NCBI GenBank assembly: GCA_947475645.1
Contig: CANJNU010000069.1
Coordinates: 1 to 5,810, forward strand
DNA length: 5,810 nucleotides
Source of the DNA: Bacteriovoracaceae bacterium
GTDB lineage: Bacteria; Bdellovibrionota; UBA1018
Reading direction: 5' to 3'
Shown here: in pieces, positions 1 to 5,810 of the stretch
Numbering within the stretch: the stretch's first letter is position 1
Layout: each line of letters begins with the position of its first letter
The notes under the pieces: generated by a model
Databases searched by the model: none
What the model was told of the DNA's origin: nothing
The model's input: the letters and a program-made list of their open reading frames with translations, nothing else
Program-made: the position numbers and the translations under genes

Positions 1-177
1 GTGGAACAAGTGACCGAGCGACACTTGAAGGGGCTGAGGTATTTAGCTGAAGAAAAGAACCTAAAAAAATACTGGGTGGTTTCGCTCGATCCCATTCGTA
101 GAAGAGTTGGTGAGATCGAGATCATCCCCTGGAAAGAGTTTCTTGCCGCACTTTGGGCGGAAGAACTATTTCGGTAA
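1..177 (+). CDS. C-terminal fragment of an AAA-type ATPase with a DUF4143 tail (5' end outside the window)
   Basis: The reading frame is open from base 1 to a TAA at 175-177 and gives 58 residues. The fragment has HLKGL, then a lysine-rich turn, VVSLDP, a short basic stretch, then IEIIPWKEFLAALWAEELF. This matches the end of the widespread ATPases that carry an N-terminal P-loop AAA domain and a C-terminal DUF4143 nuclease-like domain. In that family the final block is a beta strand ending in the I-x-I-x-P-W motif, followed by a helix with L-W. The P-loop half lies outside the window, so activity cannot be judged. The family is often mobile and of uncertain cellular role. The GTG at base 1 is taken as an internal valine, not a start. 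The last 12 bases overlap the 3' end of the convergent VWA gene, and no terminator is visible between them. The family call rests on a short fragment. Confidence 0.7.
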   Translation: MEQVTERHLKGLRYLAEEKNLKKYWVVSLDPIRRRVGEIEIIPWKEFLAALWAEELFR

Positions 178-1191
178 TACGCATCCGCCGGTAAATGCCG
201 ACGAAGAGAAGTCGGTCGTGAATGATCCCGTCAGGCCGTCGGCCTCGACGCCGATTTCGAGCTTATGAGAAGCGTTGTTTCTGCGGTCTGAGCACAGGTG
301 CAAAATATAATGACTGTTGGCTTCGTTCTCGATTTCGTCGGCCACTTTAGTAAAAGCTTCGCCCAGCTGAGTGTAGTCGGTGGCAGCGAAGTATCCCGAT
401 TTTCCAAGCTGTTTCAGTACTGCTTCGTCGTATTCGGCACCCACGCCCACCGTAAATACGGCTGTTTTTGAGCGTTTTACGGCGTTTACTGCTTGGTCGC
501 GTGTGGCGCGCTGAGCGCGATCGGTTCCGTCGGTGAAGACGACCACCGAACCATTGTAGATCGATTCGCGATGAAGTTGAGAATCCTGAAGCACTTGCGC
601 ATCCATCGAAATCACTGCGTTCCAGACGGCACCGTATAAGTTCGTGGTGCTGTCAGAACAATAACTTCCCGGGCACGAAATCGAATCGATGGCGCGCTTC
701 AAGCTCGCCGCGTCGTTTGAAAGGGCTGCGATTTTATGAATCTCAGTATTTCCGTCAAACGAGAAGATGGCCACTTTTCGGCTTTGAACGCTTTCAGGCG
801 GAATGGCCGAATCGATAAACTTTTTGGCCGAGTCTTTCAGGGTGGTTAACTTACCCGATGCAGTCACACTTCCTGATAAATCGATCAAAAGTAGGATTTC
901 AGAAACATAAGCCTTGTTTGAACTGACGGTAGCGGCTGCGGCTTCAAACTTTGAAATATCTTCGCCGTCTTGCTTAATTCTAAAATCAGCGGCTTGCAGA
1001 TCGCCTACAGGATCTCCACTACAGTGGGTGACTTTAAAGCCAACACTCACCAATGCGGGTTGGTCGACCGACTGACTTTCGGGAATGATCTTAAAACAGT
1101 CGTTGGCATCGGGCTTCAGAATGCAGGCTTGAGTGAAAAGCGAAGTGGCCAAAAGCAGAGGTAATAAGCGGGAATTGGGATTTCTTTTCAT
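166..1191 (-). CDS. VWA-domain lipoprotein (metal-ion-dependent adhesion site intact)
   Basis: The 341-residue product is predicted to be exported and lipid-anchored. It has a short basic N-terminus, a hydrophobic stretch at about residues 9-19 and a lipobox-like end TQA-Cys23. A VWA domain spans about residues 97-290. Its MIDAS (metal-ion-dependent adhesion site) is complete: D104-x-S106-x-S108 after a hydrophobic strand, Thr at 182/183 in DSTTN, and D221-G-T-D224 after SVVVFT. Such domains bind ligands through a divalent metal ion. Besides Cys23 there are six cysteines (32, 57, 173, 178, 300, 337), an even number that would suit periplasmic or surface disulfides. An immunoglobulin-like segment may precede the VWA fold at residues 35-85. 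The start is supported by AAGGAG at 1197-1202, five bases upstream. The gene begins 16 bases after the Mut7-C gene, so co-transcription is likely. Ligand and cellular role are unknown. The VWA assignment is secure; the lipoprotein assignment is slightly less so because the lipobox is loose. Confidence 0.88.
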   Translation of the reverse strand: MKRNPNSRLLPLLLATSLFTQACILKPDANDCFKIIPESQSVDQPALVSVGFKVTHCSGDPVGDLQAADFRIKQDGEDISKFEAAAATVSSNKAYVSEILLLIDLSGSVTASGKLTTLKDSAKKFIDSAIPPESVQSRKVAIFSFDGNTEIHKIAALSNDAASLKRAIDSISCPGSYCSDSTTNLYGAVWNAVISMDAQVLQDSQLHRESIYNGSVVVFTDGTDRAQRATRDQAVNAVKRSKTAVFTVGVGAEYDEAVLKQLGKSGYFAATDYTQLGEAFTKVADEIENEANSHYILHLCSDRRNNASHKLEIGVEADGLTGSFTTDFSSSAFTGGCVLPK

Positions 1192-1207
1192 AGGAACTCC
1201 TTAAAAG

Positions 1208-1663
1208 TTATTGCGCGTTTAAAGTGTCGGAAAGCCATTTTTGCATTTGCTGGTAGTACGATCCTTTTGGGAAAACACGTTCGCACCGCGAGCAGAAAAA
1301 GAAGTCGTCGTTACTGAGCAGCATGTCTTTTCCGATGCGCTCTAAGATTTGATGTCCCTTGACGGGAAGAAGTGCGTGGTTGCATTGCAGGCAAAGTGAG
1401 AAAAACCCTTTGCCAGCACTGACCTGTTCGCGCAGGCCCAATAGATGCAGCAGCTCGCGCAGCTGTGCGCCGTAACCCTGAGATCGAAGAAGGTGCCTGG
1501 GGTGCGGAAATTCGGGTTGAGACGTTACCCATACGCGGCCGTCGTTGATGTCGGCCTCGCACACGGTATCCAGTCCTACCATGCGCAAGTGCTTGGCGAG
1601 CTGGCCTAACTCGGGGGTAACCGCCAGGCGAATGGACGTAGGATATTTGGGAACGACGAACAT
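1208..1663 (-). CDS. Mut7-C-type zinc-ribbon protein with a degenerate PIN-like half
   Basis: The 151-residue protein aligns by eye with Mut7-C RNase-domain proteins (PF01927 type), which join a PIN-like fold to a C-terminal zinc ribbon. Residues 13-32 (ELGQLAKHLRMVGLDT) match the conserved first helix, usually written LGrLArwLRllGyDt. The C-terminal half has C91-x2-C94-N and C124-x2-C127, followed by V-F-P-K-G-S-Y, the counterpart of the family's VYWxGSHW. The usual acidic residues are altered: the Asp before the first helix is Thr16, the LTRD motif reads VTSQ at 46-49, and the stretch that normally holds a D-D-x-x-L motif is shortened to about ADINDGR. The zinc site looks intact but nuclease activity is doubtful; RNA binding remains possible. 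The start is fixed by AGGAG at 1673-1677, nine bases upstream. It is the first gene of a leftward pair with the VWA lipoprotein. The family call is fairly confident; the function is unknown. Confidence 0.75.
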   Translation of the reverse strand: MFVVPKYPTSIRLAVTPELGQLAKHLRMVGLDTVCEADINDGRVWVTSQPEFPHPRHLLRSQGYGAQLRELLHLLGLREQVSAGKGFFSLCLQCNHALLPVKGHQILERIGKDMLLSNDDFFFCSRCERVFPKGSYYQQMQKWLSDTLNAQ

Positions 1664-1689
1664 GCAGAAGCACTCCTGGATACAGACTT

Positions 1690-1706
1690 AGCGAAGAGTG
1701 TGCCAA
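1690..1706 (-). promoter_or_regulatory. Candidate sigma-54 (RpoN) -24/-12 promoter for the leftward Mut7-C/VWA unit
   Basis: Read leftward, the bases are TTGGCACACTCTTCGCT. The consensus is TTGGCACG-N4-TTGCW. The diagnostic GG and GC dinucleotides are separated by exactly ten bases, and the -24 half TTGGCAC is perfect. The mismatches are A for G after CAC and C for T in TTGC. Transcription would begin near 1679 and give a 15-16 base leader that contains the AGGAG site of the first gene. No better sigma-70 pair was found on this strand. The placement is good, but a single-site match can arise by chance, and no activator site was identified. Confidence 0.4.
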
Positions 1707-1787
1707 CTTTAACGCAAGGTGCAACAGGGTGAGGAGTGACTGAAGCGATGTTTGATGAGCCACCGAGGATGGAAAAAGCGCGTGAAC

Positions 1788-1796
1788 TGTCATAAT
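1788..1796 (+). promoter_or_regulatory. Candidate extended -10 promoter element upstream of pntAA
   Basis: TG-T-CATAAT fits the extended -10 pattern TGnTATAAT with one mismatch in the hexamer. There is no recognisable -35 box 16-18 bases upstream, which is tolerated in extended -10 promoters. Transcription would start near 1803 and give a leader of about 77 bases containing the GC-rich hairpin before the pntAA start. It is an alternative or addition to the closer promoter at 1842-1870. Confidence 0.3.
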
Positions 1797-1841
1797 TCTG
1801 AAAACTGCCCAAAAAATCGACGGTCTCCCTTTGCTTCACAC

Positions 1842-1870
1842 TTGAACGCAGGGGGCATGGCCTTTACATT
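1842..1870 (+). promoter_or_regulatory. Candidate sigma-70 promoter immediately before pntAA
   Basis: TTGAAC at 1842-1847 and TACATT at 1865-1870 are separated by 17 bases. Each box matches its consensus at four of six positions. The predicted start point, near 1876-1878, lies only two to four bases before the pntAA ATG at 1880, so the transcript would be essentially leaderless. This fits the absence of a Shine-Dalgarno site before that ATG. The match is moderate and made by eye. Confidence 0.35.
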
Positions 1871-1877
1871 GGCCCCC
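1851..1877 (+). promoter_or_regulatory. GC-rich inverted repeat abutting the pntAA start
   Basis: GGGGGC at 1851-1856 is complementary to GCCCCC at 1872-1877, giving a six-pair all-GC stem with a 15-base loop that ends three bases before the ATG. If transcription begins upstream (for example near 1803), the hairpin would sit where ribosomes load and could restrict translation. At DNA level it overlaps the candidate -10 box. A mini reading frame lies within it: ATG at 1857, eight codons (MAFTLAPK), TGA at 1881-1883 overlapping the pntAA ATG. The mini frame has no well-spaced ribosome site and is not called as a gene. Confidence 0.3.
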
Positions 1878-1879
1878 AA

Positions 1880-3031
1880 ATGAATGCAACGAAGACGCCC
1901 ACGCTCGGTATTCCTAAAGAATCTATTCCCGAAACTCGGGTGGCCCTTTCTCCCGATTCGGCAAAGAAGCTGATTCAAACCTACGGGGGGGTTATCGTTC
2001 GGGTTGAATCGGGTGCAGGCGTGGCATCGGCATTTCCAGACGACGCTTATGTACAGGCGGGTTGCCAGATTGTGAGCAGCGCAAAAGAGGCCTTCGCTGC
2101 CGACATCGTGTTGAAAATGAATAAGCCCACGACGCAAGAAATTGCTCAGTTTCAAAAGGGCGCAATGCTATTGTGTTACATGGAGCCTTTTAAAACCGAC
2201 GGAACCCTCGAAGCACTGAACGCTGCTGGCGTAAGTGCCTTCTCGATGGAACTCATTCCTCGCACCTCTCGTGCGCAATCGATGGACGCGCTTTCCTCGC
2301 AAGCAAATATTGCCGGATATCGTGCGGTAATCGAAGCCGCAGCTCAGTATCCTCGTTTTTTTCCTGTAATGATGACTTCGGCTGGATCGGCTAAAGCAGT
2401 ACGCGTGGCAGTTTTAGGGGCAGGCGTTGCGGGCTTGCAAGCCATCGCAACCGCACGACGCTTGGGTGCGCAGGTCGAAGCCTTCGACGTTCGGCCCGAA
2501 GTAAAAGAACAAATTCTTTCGTTGGGTGCAAAGTTTATGGACTTAGGCCTTCAAGAAGAGGGCACGGGCCAAGGCGGGTACGCCAAGGCACTGTCTGAAG
2601 AAGGGCAAAAGAAGCAGCAAGCCGCACTGGCGGAGCGCTTGAAAAAATTTGACGTGGTCATTACCACTGCCAACATTCCTGGAAGGAAAGCGCCGATCTT
2701 GGTAACCGAGTCTGCGGTTCAGGGAATGCGCGCTGGATCGGTAGTGATTGACATGGCTGCCGAAAACGGCGGCAATTGCGCCTACTCGGAAGCGGGTAAA
2801 ACCATTGTGACGGCTCATGGTGTGAAAATTGTGGGAGTGACGAACTTCCCTGCGCTGGTTCCCTTCGATTCAAGTTCGTTCTACGCCAAAAACTTAGTGA
2901 ACCTTTTGGGCTTAATGCTGAAGAAGGATAAAGACACGGGCGCAGTCAGTGTATCAATCGATCTGAACGACGACATTCTTGCGGCGAGCCTAATGGCTCA
3001 CGAAGGTGTAGTTCGATTTCAAAAGAAATAA
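1880..3031 (+). CDS. pntAA: NAD(P) transhydrogenase subunit alpha part 1 (domain I, NAD(H)-binding)
   Basis: The 383-residue soluble subunit binds NAD(H) and passes hydride to NADP+ held by PntB domain III. Residues 9-165 form the alanine dehydrogenase/transhydrogenase N-terminal domain, starting with LGIPKE. The signature at 128-136 (R-T-S-R-A-Q-S-M-D) contains the RQD loop residues R128, Q133 and D136, equivalent by spacing to R127/Q132/D135 of the Rhodospirillum rubrum enzyme. A Rossmann motif G-A-G-V-A-G is at 180-185, with the NAD-selective acidic residue D203 in FDVRP. The mobile loop around 226-246 has Y234. There is no C-terminal membrane part, so alpha is split into two polypeptides as in R. 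rubrum. No in-frame start exists between the upstream region and ATG 1880, and the conserved fold begins at residue 9, so this start is firm even though no Shine-Dalgarno site precedes it. It heads the pntAA-pntAB-pntB operon. Confidence 0.96.
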   Translation: MNATKTPTLGIPKESIPETRVALSPDSAKKLIQTYGGVIVRVESGAGVASAFPDDAYVQAGCQIVSSAKEAFAADIVLKMNKPTTQEIAQFQKGAMLLCYMEPFKTDGTLEALNAAGVSAFSMELIPRTSRAQSMDALSSQANIAGYRAVIEAAAQYPRFFPVMMTSAGSAKAVRVAVLGAGVAGLQAIATARRLGAQVEAFDVRPEVKEQILSLGAKFMDLGLQEEGTGQGGYAKALSEEGQKKQQAALAERLKKFDVVITTANIPGRKAPILVTESAVQGMRAGSVVIDMAAENGGNCAYSEAGKTIVTAHGVKIVGVTNFPALVPFDSSSFYAKNLVNLLGLMLKKDKDTGAVSVSIDLNDDILAASLMAHEGVVRFQKK

Positions 3032-3042
3032 GGGGAATTACC

Positions 3043-3354
3043 ATGGAATCCATGTCGCCAACGATGCTGGGACTGACCGTATTCGTGCTGTCTTGTTTTG
3101 TGGGCTATCACGTAGTTTGGGGAGTTACCCCAGCCCTTCATACGCCACTGATGGCGGTAACGAACGCGATTAGCGCCATTGTAGTGGTGGGTGCAATTTT
3201 GGTGGCAGGACACGCCGCAAGCGGTACCGAAAACTTTTCGATGAGCCTGATTGCTCTGGTTGGTTTTTTTGCCGTGGTATTGGCATCGATTAATATTTTT
3301 GGTGGCTTTGTGGTAACTAATCGCATGTTAGCCATGTTTAAAAAGAAAAAGTAA
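3043..3354 (+). CDS. pntAB: NAD(P) transhydrogenase subunit alpha part 2 (membrane domain II)
   Basis: The 103-residue membrane protein completes the alpha subunit. Three hydrophobic spans lie at about residues 7-26, 34-57 and 66-92. The family signature [23 protein letters not shown] covers residues 28-50, and [17 protein letters not shown] precedes a lysine-rich C-terminus. Together with the membrane part of PntB it forms the proton pathway of domain II. The start is supported by AGGGGA at 3031-3036, six bases upstream, and the gene follows the pntAA stop by 11 bases. Length and topology agree with the short PntAB subunits of split-alpha enzymes; Escherichia coli instead fuses this part to PntA. 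Nothing unusual is seen. Confidence 0.95.
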   Translation: MESMSPTMLGLTVFVLSCFVGYHVVWGVTPALHTPLMAVTNAISAIVVVGAILVAGHAASGTENFSMSLIALVGFFAVVLASINIFGGFVVTNRMLAMFKKKK

Positions 3355-3369
3355 CCGGGAGCCTTAACC

Positions 3370-4761
3370 ATGATTCAAAACTCAGACCTTTTTGCGCTTT
3401 CTTACTTGGTGGCCACGGTACTTTTTATTTTAGGATTGAAGGGCCTGAGTTCTCCTAAAACCGCGCTTCGCGGTAATTTACTGTCGATGGTGGGCATGGG
3501 AATCGCGCTTGTTGCGACCCTTTTAAATCCACAAGTGACCACTTACGGATGGATTATTGCTGGCCTTTCGTTGGGCGCACTGATTGGCATCGTTTTGGCC
3601 ATTCGAATTGATATGAAGTCGATGCCGCAATTGGTGGCAGCCCTTCATAGTTTTGTGGGCTTGTCGGCAGTATTGGTGGCAGCAGGAACGTTCCTGCTTC
3701 ATCGCGAATCAGGCGAACTGAATGGCGTTCTGCTGGCTGAAATAGCCGTGGGAAGTTTTATTGGCGCCATTACTTTTACCGGATCGTTAATTGCTTTTGG
3801 CAAACTGCAAGAACTGCTGAGTTCTAATCCCTTGGTTTTTAAGGGGCAGCACTACTTAAATGCGTTTTTGGCAGTGGTAATGTTCGCGTTGGCCGCAGTA
3901 TTTGTAAGCAATCAAGACTTCACCCTGTTTTTGTTGATGACTGCAATTGCATTGGTGTTGGGCTTTCTCTTGGTATTGCCCATCGGCGGCGCCGATATGC
4001 CCGTAATTGTGTCGATGCTCAACTCGTACTCGGGTTGGGCGGCGTCGGCGACGGGCTTTACTTTGGGCAATACGCTTTTAATTTCTACGGGTGCGCTGGT
4101 AGGAAGCAGCGGCGCCATTTTGTCTTACATTATGTGTAAGGCCATGAATCGTTCAATTTTTAGTGTTGTTCTGGGGGGCTTTGGCGGCGAGGCCGCGGCT
4201 GCGTCGGGCGATGACAGCAAGGCCAAGAAGGGCGTGAAGTCGGCTTCGGTAGAAGACCTGGCCTTCATGCTTGAAAACGCACAAAAGGCTGTGATCGTTC
4301 CCGGATACGGAATGGCAGTAGCTCAAGCCCAACATGCGATTAAAGAAGTGGTCGAGGTTTTAACCCAAAAGGGTGTCGATGTGAAGTTTGCTATTCACCC
4401 GGTGGCCGGCCGTATGCCGGGGCATATGAACGTGCTGTTGGCCGAGGCTGATATTCCGTACGACATTGTGCATGAGATGGAAGACATCAATACCGACTTC
4501 TCGTCGACCGATGTGGTTTTCGTAATTGGCGCAAACGATGTGATTAACCCCGCGGCAAAAACCGACAAGTCGAGCCCGCTTTATGGCATGCCAATTCTTG
4601 ACGCTTACACAGCGAAGCATGTGTTCGTGAGCAAACGCTCAATGAAAGCCGGCTACGCAGGGGTGGATAACGAGCTGTTTTATTACGATAACTGTTCTTT
4701 GGTTTTTGGCGATGCGAAGGGAACATGCGAGCAACTCGTTCGCGCCTTGAAGAACGCCTAA
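3370..4761 (+). CDS. pntB: NAD(P) transhydrogenase subunit beta (membrane domain II and NADP(H)-binding domain III)
   Basis: At 463 residues it is almost the same length as E. coli PntB (462). Residues 1 to about 270 contain roughly eight or nine membrane spans. They include H93 in ALHSFVGLSA, the counterpart of the E. coli beta His91 used in proton transfer, and GGADMPVIVSMLNSYSGWA with D209 and N218. After a charged linker at about 275-292 comes domain III. Its NADP(H)-binding features are G-Y-G-M-A-V at 312-317, HPVAGRMPGHMNVLL at 343-357, GANDVINPAA at 387-396, and K422-R423-S424 followed by GYAGVDNELFY. All recognised key residues are present, so the enzyme should be active in making NADPH from NADH at the expense of the proton gradient. 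GGGAG-like bases at 3357-3361 (GGGAG) lie eight bases before the ATG, and the gap from pntAB is 15 bases. Confidence 0.97.
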   Translation: MIQNSDLFALSYLVATVLFILGLKGLSSPKTALRGNLLSMVGMGIALVATLLNPQVTTYGWIIAGLSLGALIGIVLAIRIDMKSMPQLVAALHSFVGLSAVLVAAGTFLLHRESGELNGVLLAEIAVGSFIGAITFTGSLIAFGKLQELLSSNPLVFKGQHYLNAFLAVVMFALAAVFVSNQDFTLFLLMTAIALVLGFLLVLPIGGADMPVIVSMLNSYSGWAASATGFTLGNTLLISTGALVGSSGAILSYIMCKAMNRSIFSVVLGGFGGEAAAASGDDSKAKKGVKSASVEDLAFMLENAQKAVIVPGYGMAVAQAQHAIKEVVEVLTQKGVDVKFAIHPVAGRMPGHMNVLLAEADIPYDIVHEMEDINTDFSSTDVVFVIGANDVINPAAKTDKSSPLYGMPILDAYTAKHVFVSKRSMKAGYAGVDNELFYYDNCSLVFGDAKGTCEQLVRALKNA

Positions 4762-4782
4762 ATACGAAATTAGACTTGATAA

Positions 4783-4802
4783 GGCAATATTTGCCGACTT
4801 TT
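4783..4802 (+). terminator. Weak candidate terminator after pntB
   Basis: GGCAA at 4783-4787 and TTGCC at 4791-4795 form a five-pair stem with a three-base loop, 21 bases after the pntB stop. It is followed after three bases by TTTT. The stem is short and the T-run brief, so termination would be weak and partial read-through into the acylase gene is possible. It is the only hairpin I see in the 72-base gap. Confidence 0.3.
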
Positions 4803-4833
4803 CTGTGCTGATAGTTTGCGTCACACTAGTTGA

Positions 4834-5810
4834 ATGATCAGCAAAATTCGTTGGGACATCTTGGCTTGGTGTTTAATCGCTGGCACTGCAAGCTTTTGCA
4901 TTACGGTGTGGGCGAATGAGGTTGATCTAGGCGCGCCCCACTGTGAAGTAGTTTGGGATACGCAGCAGGTGCCCCACCTTCATGCTTCGAACCTCAACGA
5001 CGGTTGGTATTGCTGGGGTAAGTTACATGCCCGCGAGCGCGGATTTCAAATGGATTTTATGCGCAGAACCGCGCAGGGACGTCGAGCCGAAGTACTTGGG
5101 TATTCGGCGATCTCGACCGACTTTATGATGCGACTTTTAGGCCTTGAGGCGCAAGGATTGCGGGTCTATGACGGACTTTCGCCTCAGGGAAAACAGCTGC
5201 TTCAAAGTTATGCTCGCGGTGCGAACTCTGCGTGGAACGAGGCTCGTGCATTGGGAAAGTGGGGTTATGAGTTTAACGAGTTGGGTTACACCCCAGAACC
5301 CTGGTTGCCCGAACAAAGCCTAATGTTAATGATGCTTCAGTCGTTTGATCAAACTCGTAAAGGATTTGAGCAAGATTTTAAAGAGCAAGCTTGGATTGAA
5401 CGCTTTGGCCTTGAAGAAACGAAGCGACTTTTCTCGGATCATGAAGTTCCCTGGCTAAGTACAGTGCTGCACGAAGGCGAGTATCAAAAAAAAGGGAGCA
5501 CTTCGAACTCGGGTGGGCAGCACGCTTCAGTTAAGTCGCATTCGCCGTCAGGGCAGTGGACCGATCCGTACGCCTTCTTAGGAAACCCCGAAGGGCAAGG
5601 AAGTAATAACTGGGTGATTGGGCCTAAAAACTCAAAAACAGGAAATGCTTGGCTTGCGAACGATCCGCATTTAGGTATGAAACATCCGCCCTTTTGGGTC
5701 TTGGCGCACCTTTCGTTTGGCGCTGACCTTCATTCGAAGAATGAAACGAATGGAATGGATGTGATGGGCGTAAGCCTGCCCGGCGTGCCGTTGATTGCAA
5801 GTGGCGCCAA
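4834..5810 (+). CDS. Penicillin acylase family (S45) Ntn-hydrolase, exported precursor, 3' end outside the window
   Basis: The visible 325 residues are the N-terminal part of a protein that, in this family, is usually 700-850 residues long. A signal peptide is likely: basic MISKIR, a hydrophobic core at about 8-25, and a cleavage site after VWA27. The alpha-chain region has the family pattern VPHLHA (47-52), GKLHARERGFQMDFMRRTAQGR (62-83) and EVLG. A polar linker rich in Ser, Gly and His spans about 213-242, where the removable spacer normally lies. The predicted autocatalytic nucleophile is S257 in QG-SNNW, which would become residue 1 of the beta chain. H279 in NDPHL falls at beta-chain position 23, as in PvdQ-like acylases and cephalosporin acylases, not the Gln of classic penicillin G acylase. 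The substrate is therefore an amide, possibly a fatty-acyl amide, but it cannot be named. A TGA directly precedes the ATG in frame, which excludes a longer start, and no Shine-Dalgarno site is seen. Confidence 0.9.
   Translation, partial: MISKIRWDILAWCLIAGTASFCITVWANEVDLGAPHCEVVWDTQQVPHLHASNLNDGWYCWGKLHARERGFQMDFMRRTAQGRRAEVLGYSAISTDFMMRLLGLEAQGLRVYDGLSPQGKQLLQSYARGANSAWNEARALGKWGYEFNELGYTPEPWLPEQSLMLMMLQSFDQTRKGFEQDFKEQAWIERFGLEETKRLFSDHEVPWLSTVLHEGEYQKKGSTSNSGGQHASVKSHSPSGQWTDPYAFLGNPEGQGSNNWVIGPKNSKTGNAWLANDPHLGMKHPPFWVLAHLSFGADLHSKNETNGMDVMGVSLPGVPLIASGA

Noticed and set aside
1208..1663. Frameshift or sequencing error as the cause of the altered Mut7-C motifs
   Set aside because: The conserved helix before the altered region and the zinc ribbon after it are in the same frame, so the substitutions and shortening look real.
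1311..1793. A 160-residue leftward reading frame overlapping the Mut7-C gene
   Set aside because: It lies in another frame of the Mut7-C gene, its translation is Arg/Ser/Pro-rich with no recognisable domain, and the Mut7-C frame has the family motifs and ribosome site.
1985..1991. Run of seven G in pntAA as a possible phase-variation tract
   Set aside because: It encodes a natural Y-G-G-V stretch in the correct frame. Seven is short for slippage, and switching off a housekeeping enzyme this way would be unusual.
1790..2155. A 121-residue leftward frame opposite the start of pntAA
   Set aside because: It is antisense to a strongly conserved gene, shows no domain pattern, and would cover the pntAA control region.
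2543..2873. Two leftward open frames opposite the 3' half of pntAA
   Set aside because: Their translations are mirror products of a conserved coding region and show no family motif.
1..5810. A hidden mobile element, CRISPR array, tRNA or defence island
   Set aside because: I found no repeated spacers, terminal inverted repeats, transposase or tRNA-like sequence. The DUF4143 ATPase fragment alone is not evidence of an island.

Overview
The window carries seven protein-coding genes, two of them cut by its edges. It looks like the chromosome of a Gram-negative bacterium of roughly balanced base composition (judged by eye). A lipoprotein with a loose lipobox, a secreted penicillin-acylase-family hydrolase and a split-alpha transhydrogenase would fit a Bdellovibrio-like or other deltaproteobacterial-type lineage. 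That placement is an inference of low confidence; no rRNA or other phylogenetic marker is present.

Layout from left to right. Bases 1-177 (+) are the C-terminal end of an AAA-type ATPase with a DUF4143 tail. It converges on, and overlaps by 12 bases, a leftward two-gene unit. In transcription order that unit is a small Mut7-C-type zinc-ribbon protein (1663 to 1208) and a von Willebrand factor A (VWA) lipoprotein (1191 to 166). A 216-base divergent control region (1664-1879) follows. It holds a candidate sigma-54 type -24/-12 element facing left, and candidate sigma-70 type promoters plus a GC-rich hairpin facing right. Next come pntAA, pntAB and pntB (1880-4761, +), tightly packed and encoding all parts of a proton-translocating NAD(P) transhydrogenase. 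After a 72-base gap, an exported Ntn-hydrolase of the penicillin acylase (S45) family begins at 4834 and runs off the right edge.

How the genes work together. PntAA is the soluble NAD(H)-binding domain I. PntAB supplies part of the membrane domain II. PntB supplies the rest of domain II plus the NADP(H)-binding domain III. Together they couple proton entry to hydride transfer from NADH to NADP+. The leftward pair is probably co-transcribed, but its shared role is unknown. The acylase looks like a separate unit.

No mobile element, CRISPR array, RNA gene or defence system is visible, and I do not see a clearly new biological system. The points most worth a second look are the Mut7-C protein that appears to have lost its family's acidic active-site residues, the sigma-54-like element in front of it, and the lack of a Shine-Dalgarno site in front of both pntAA and the acylase, with a promoter placed so that pntAA could be leaderless.
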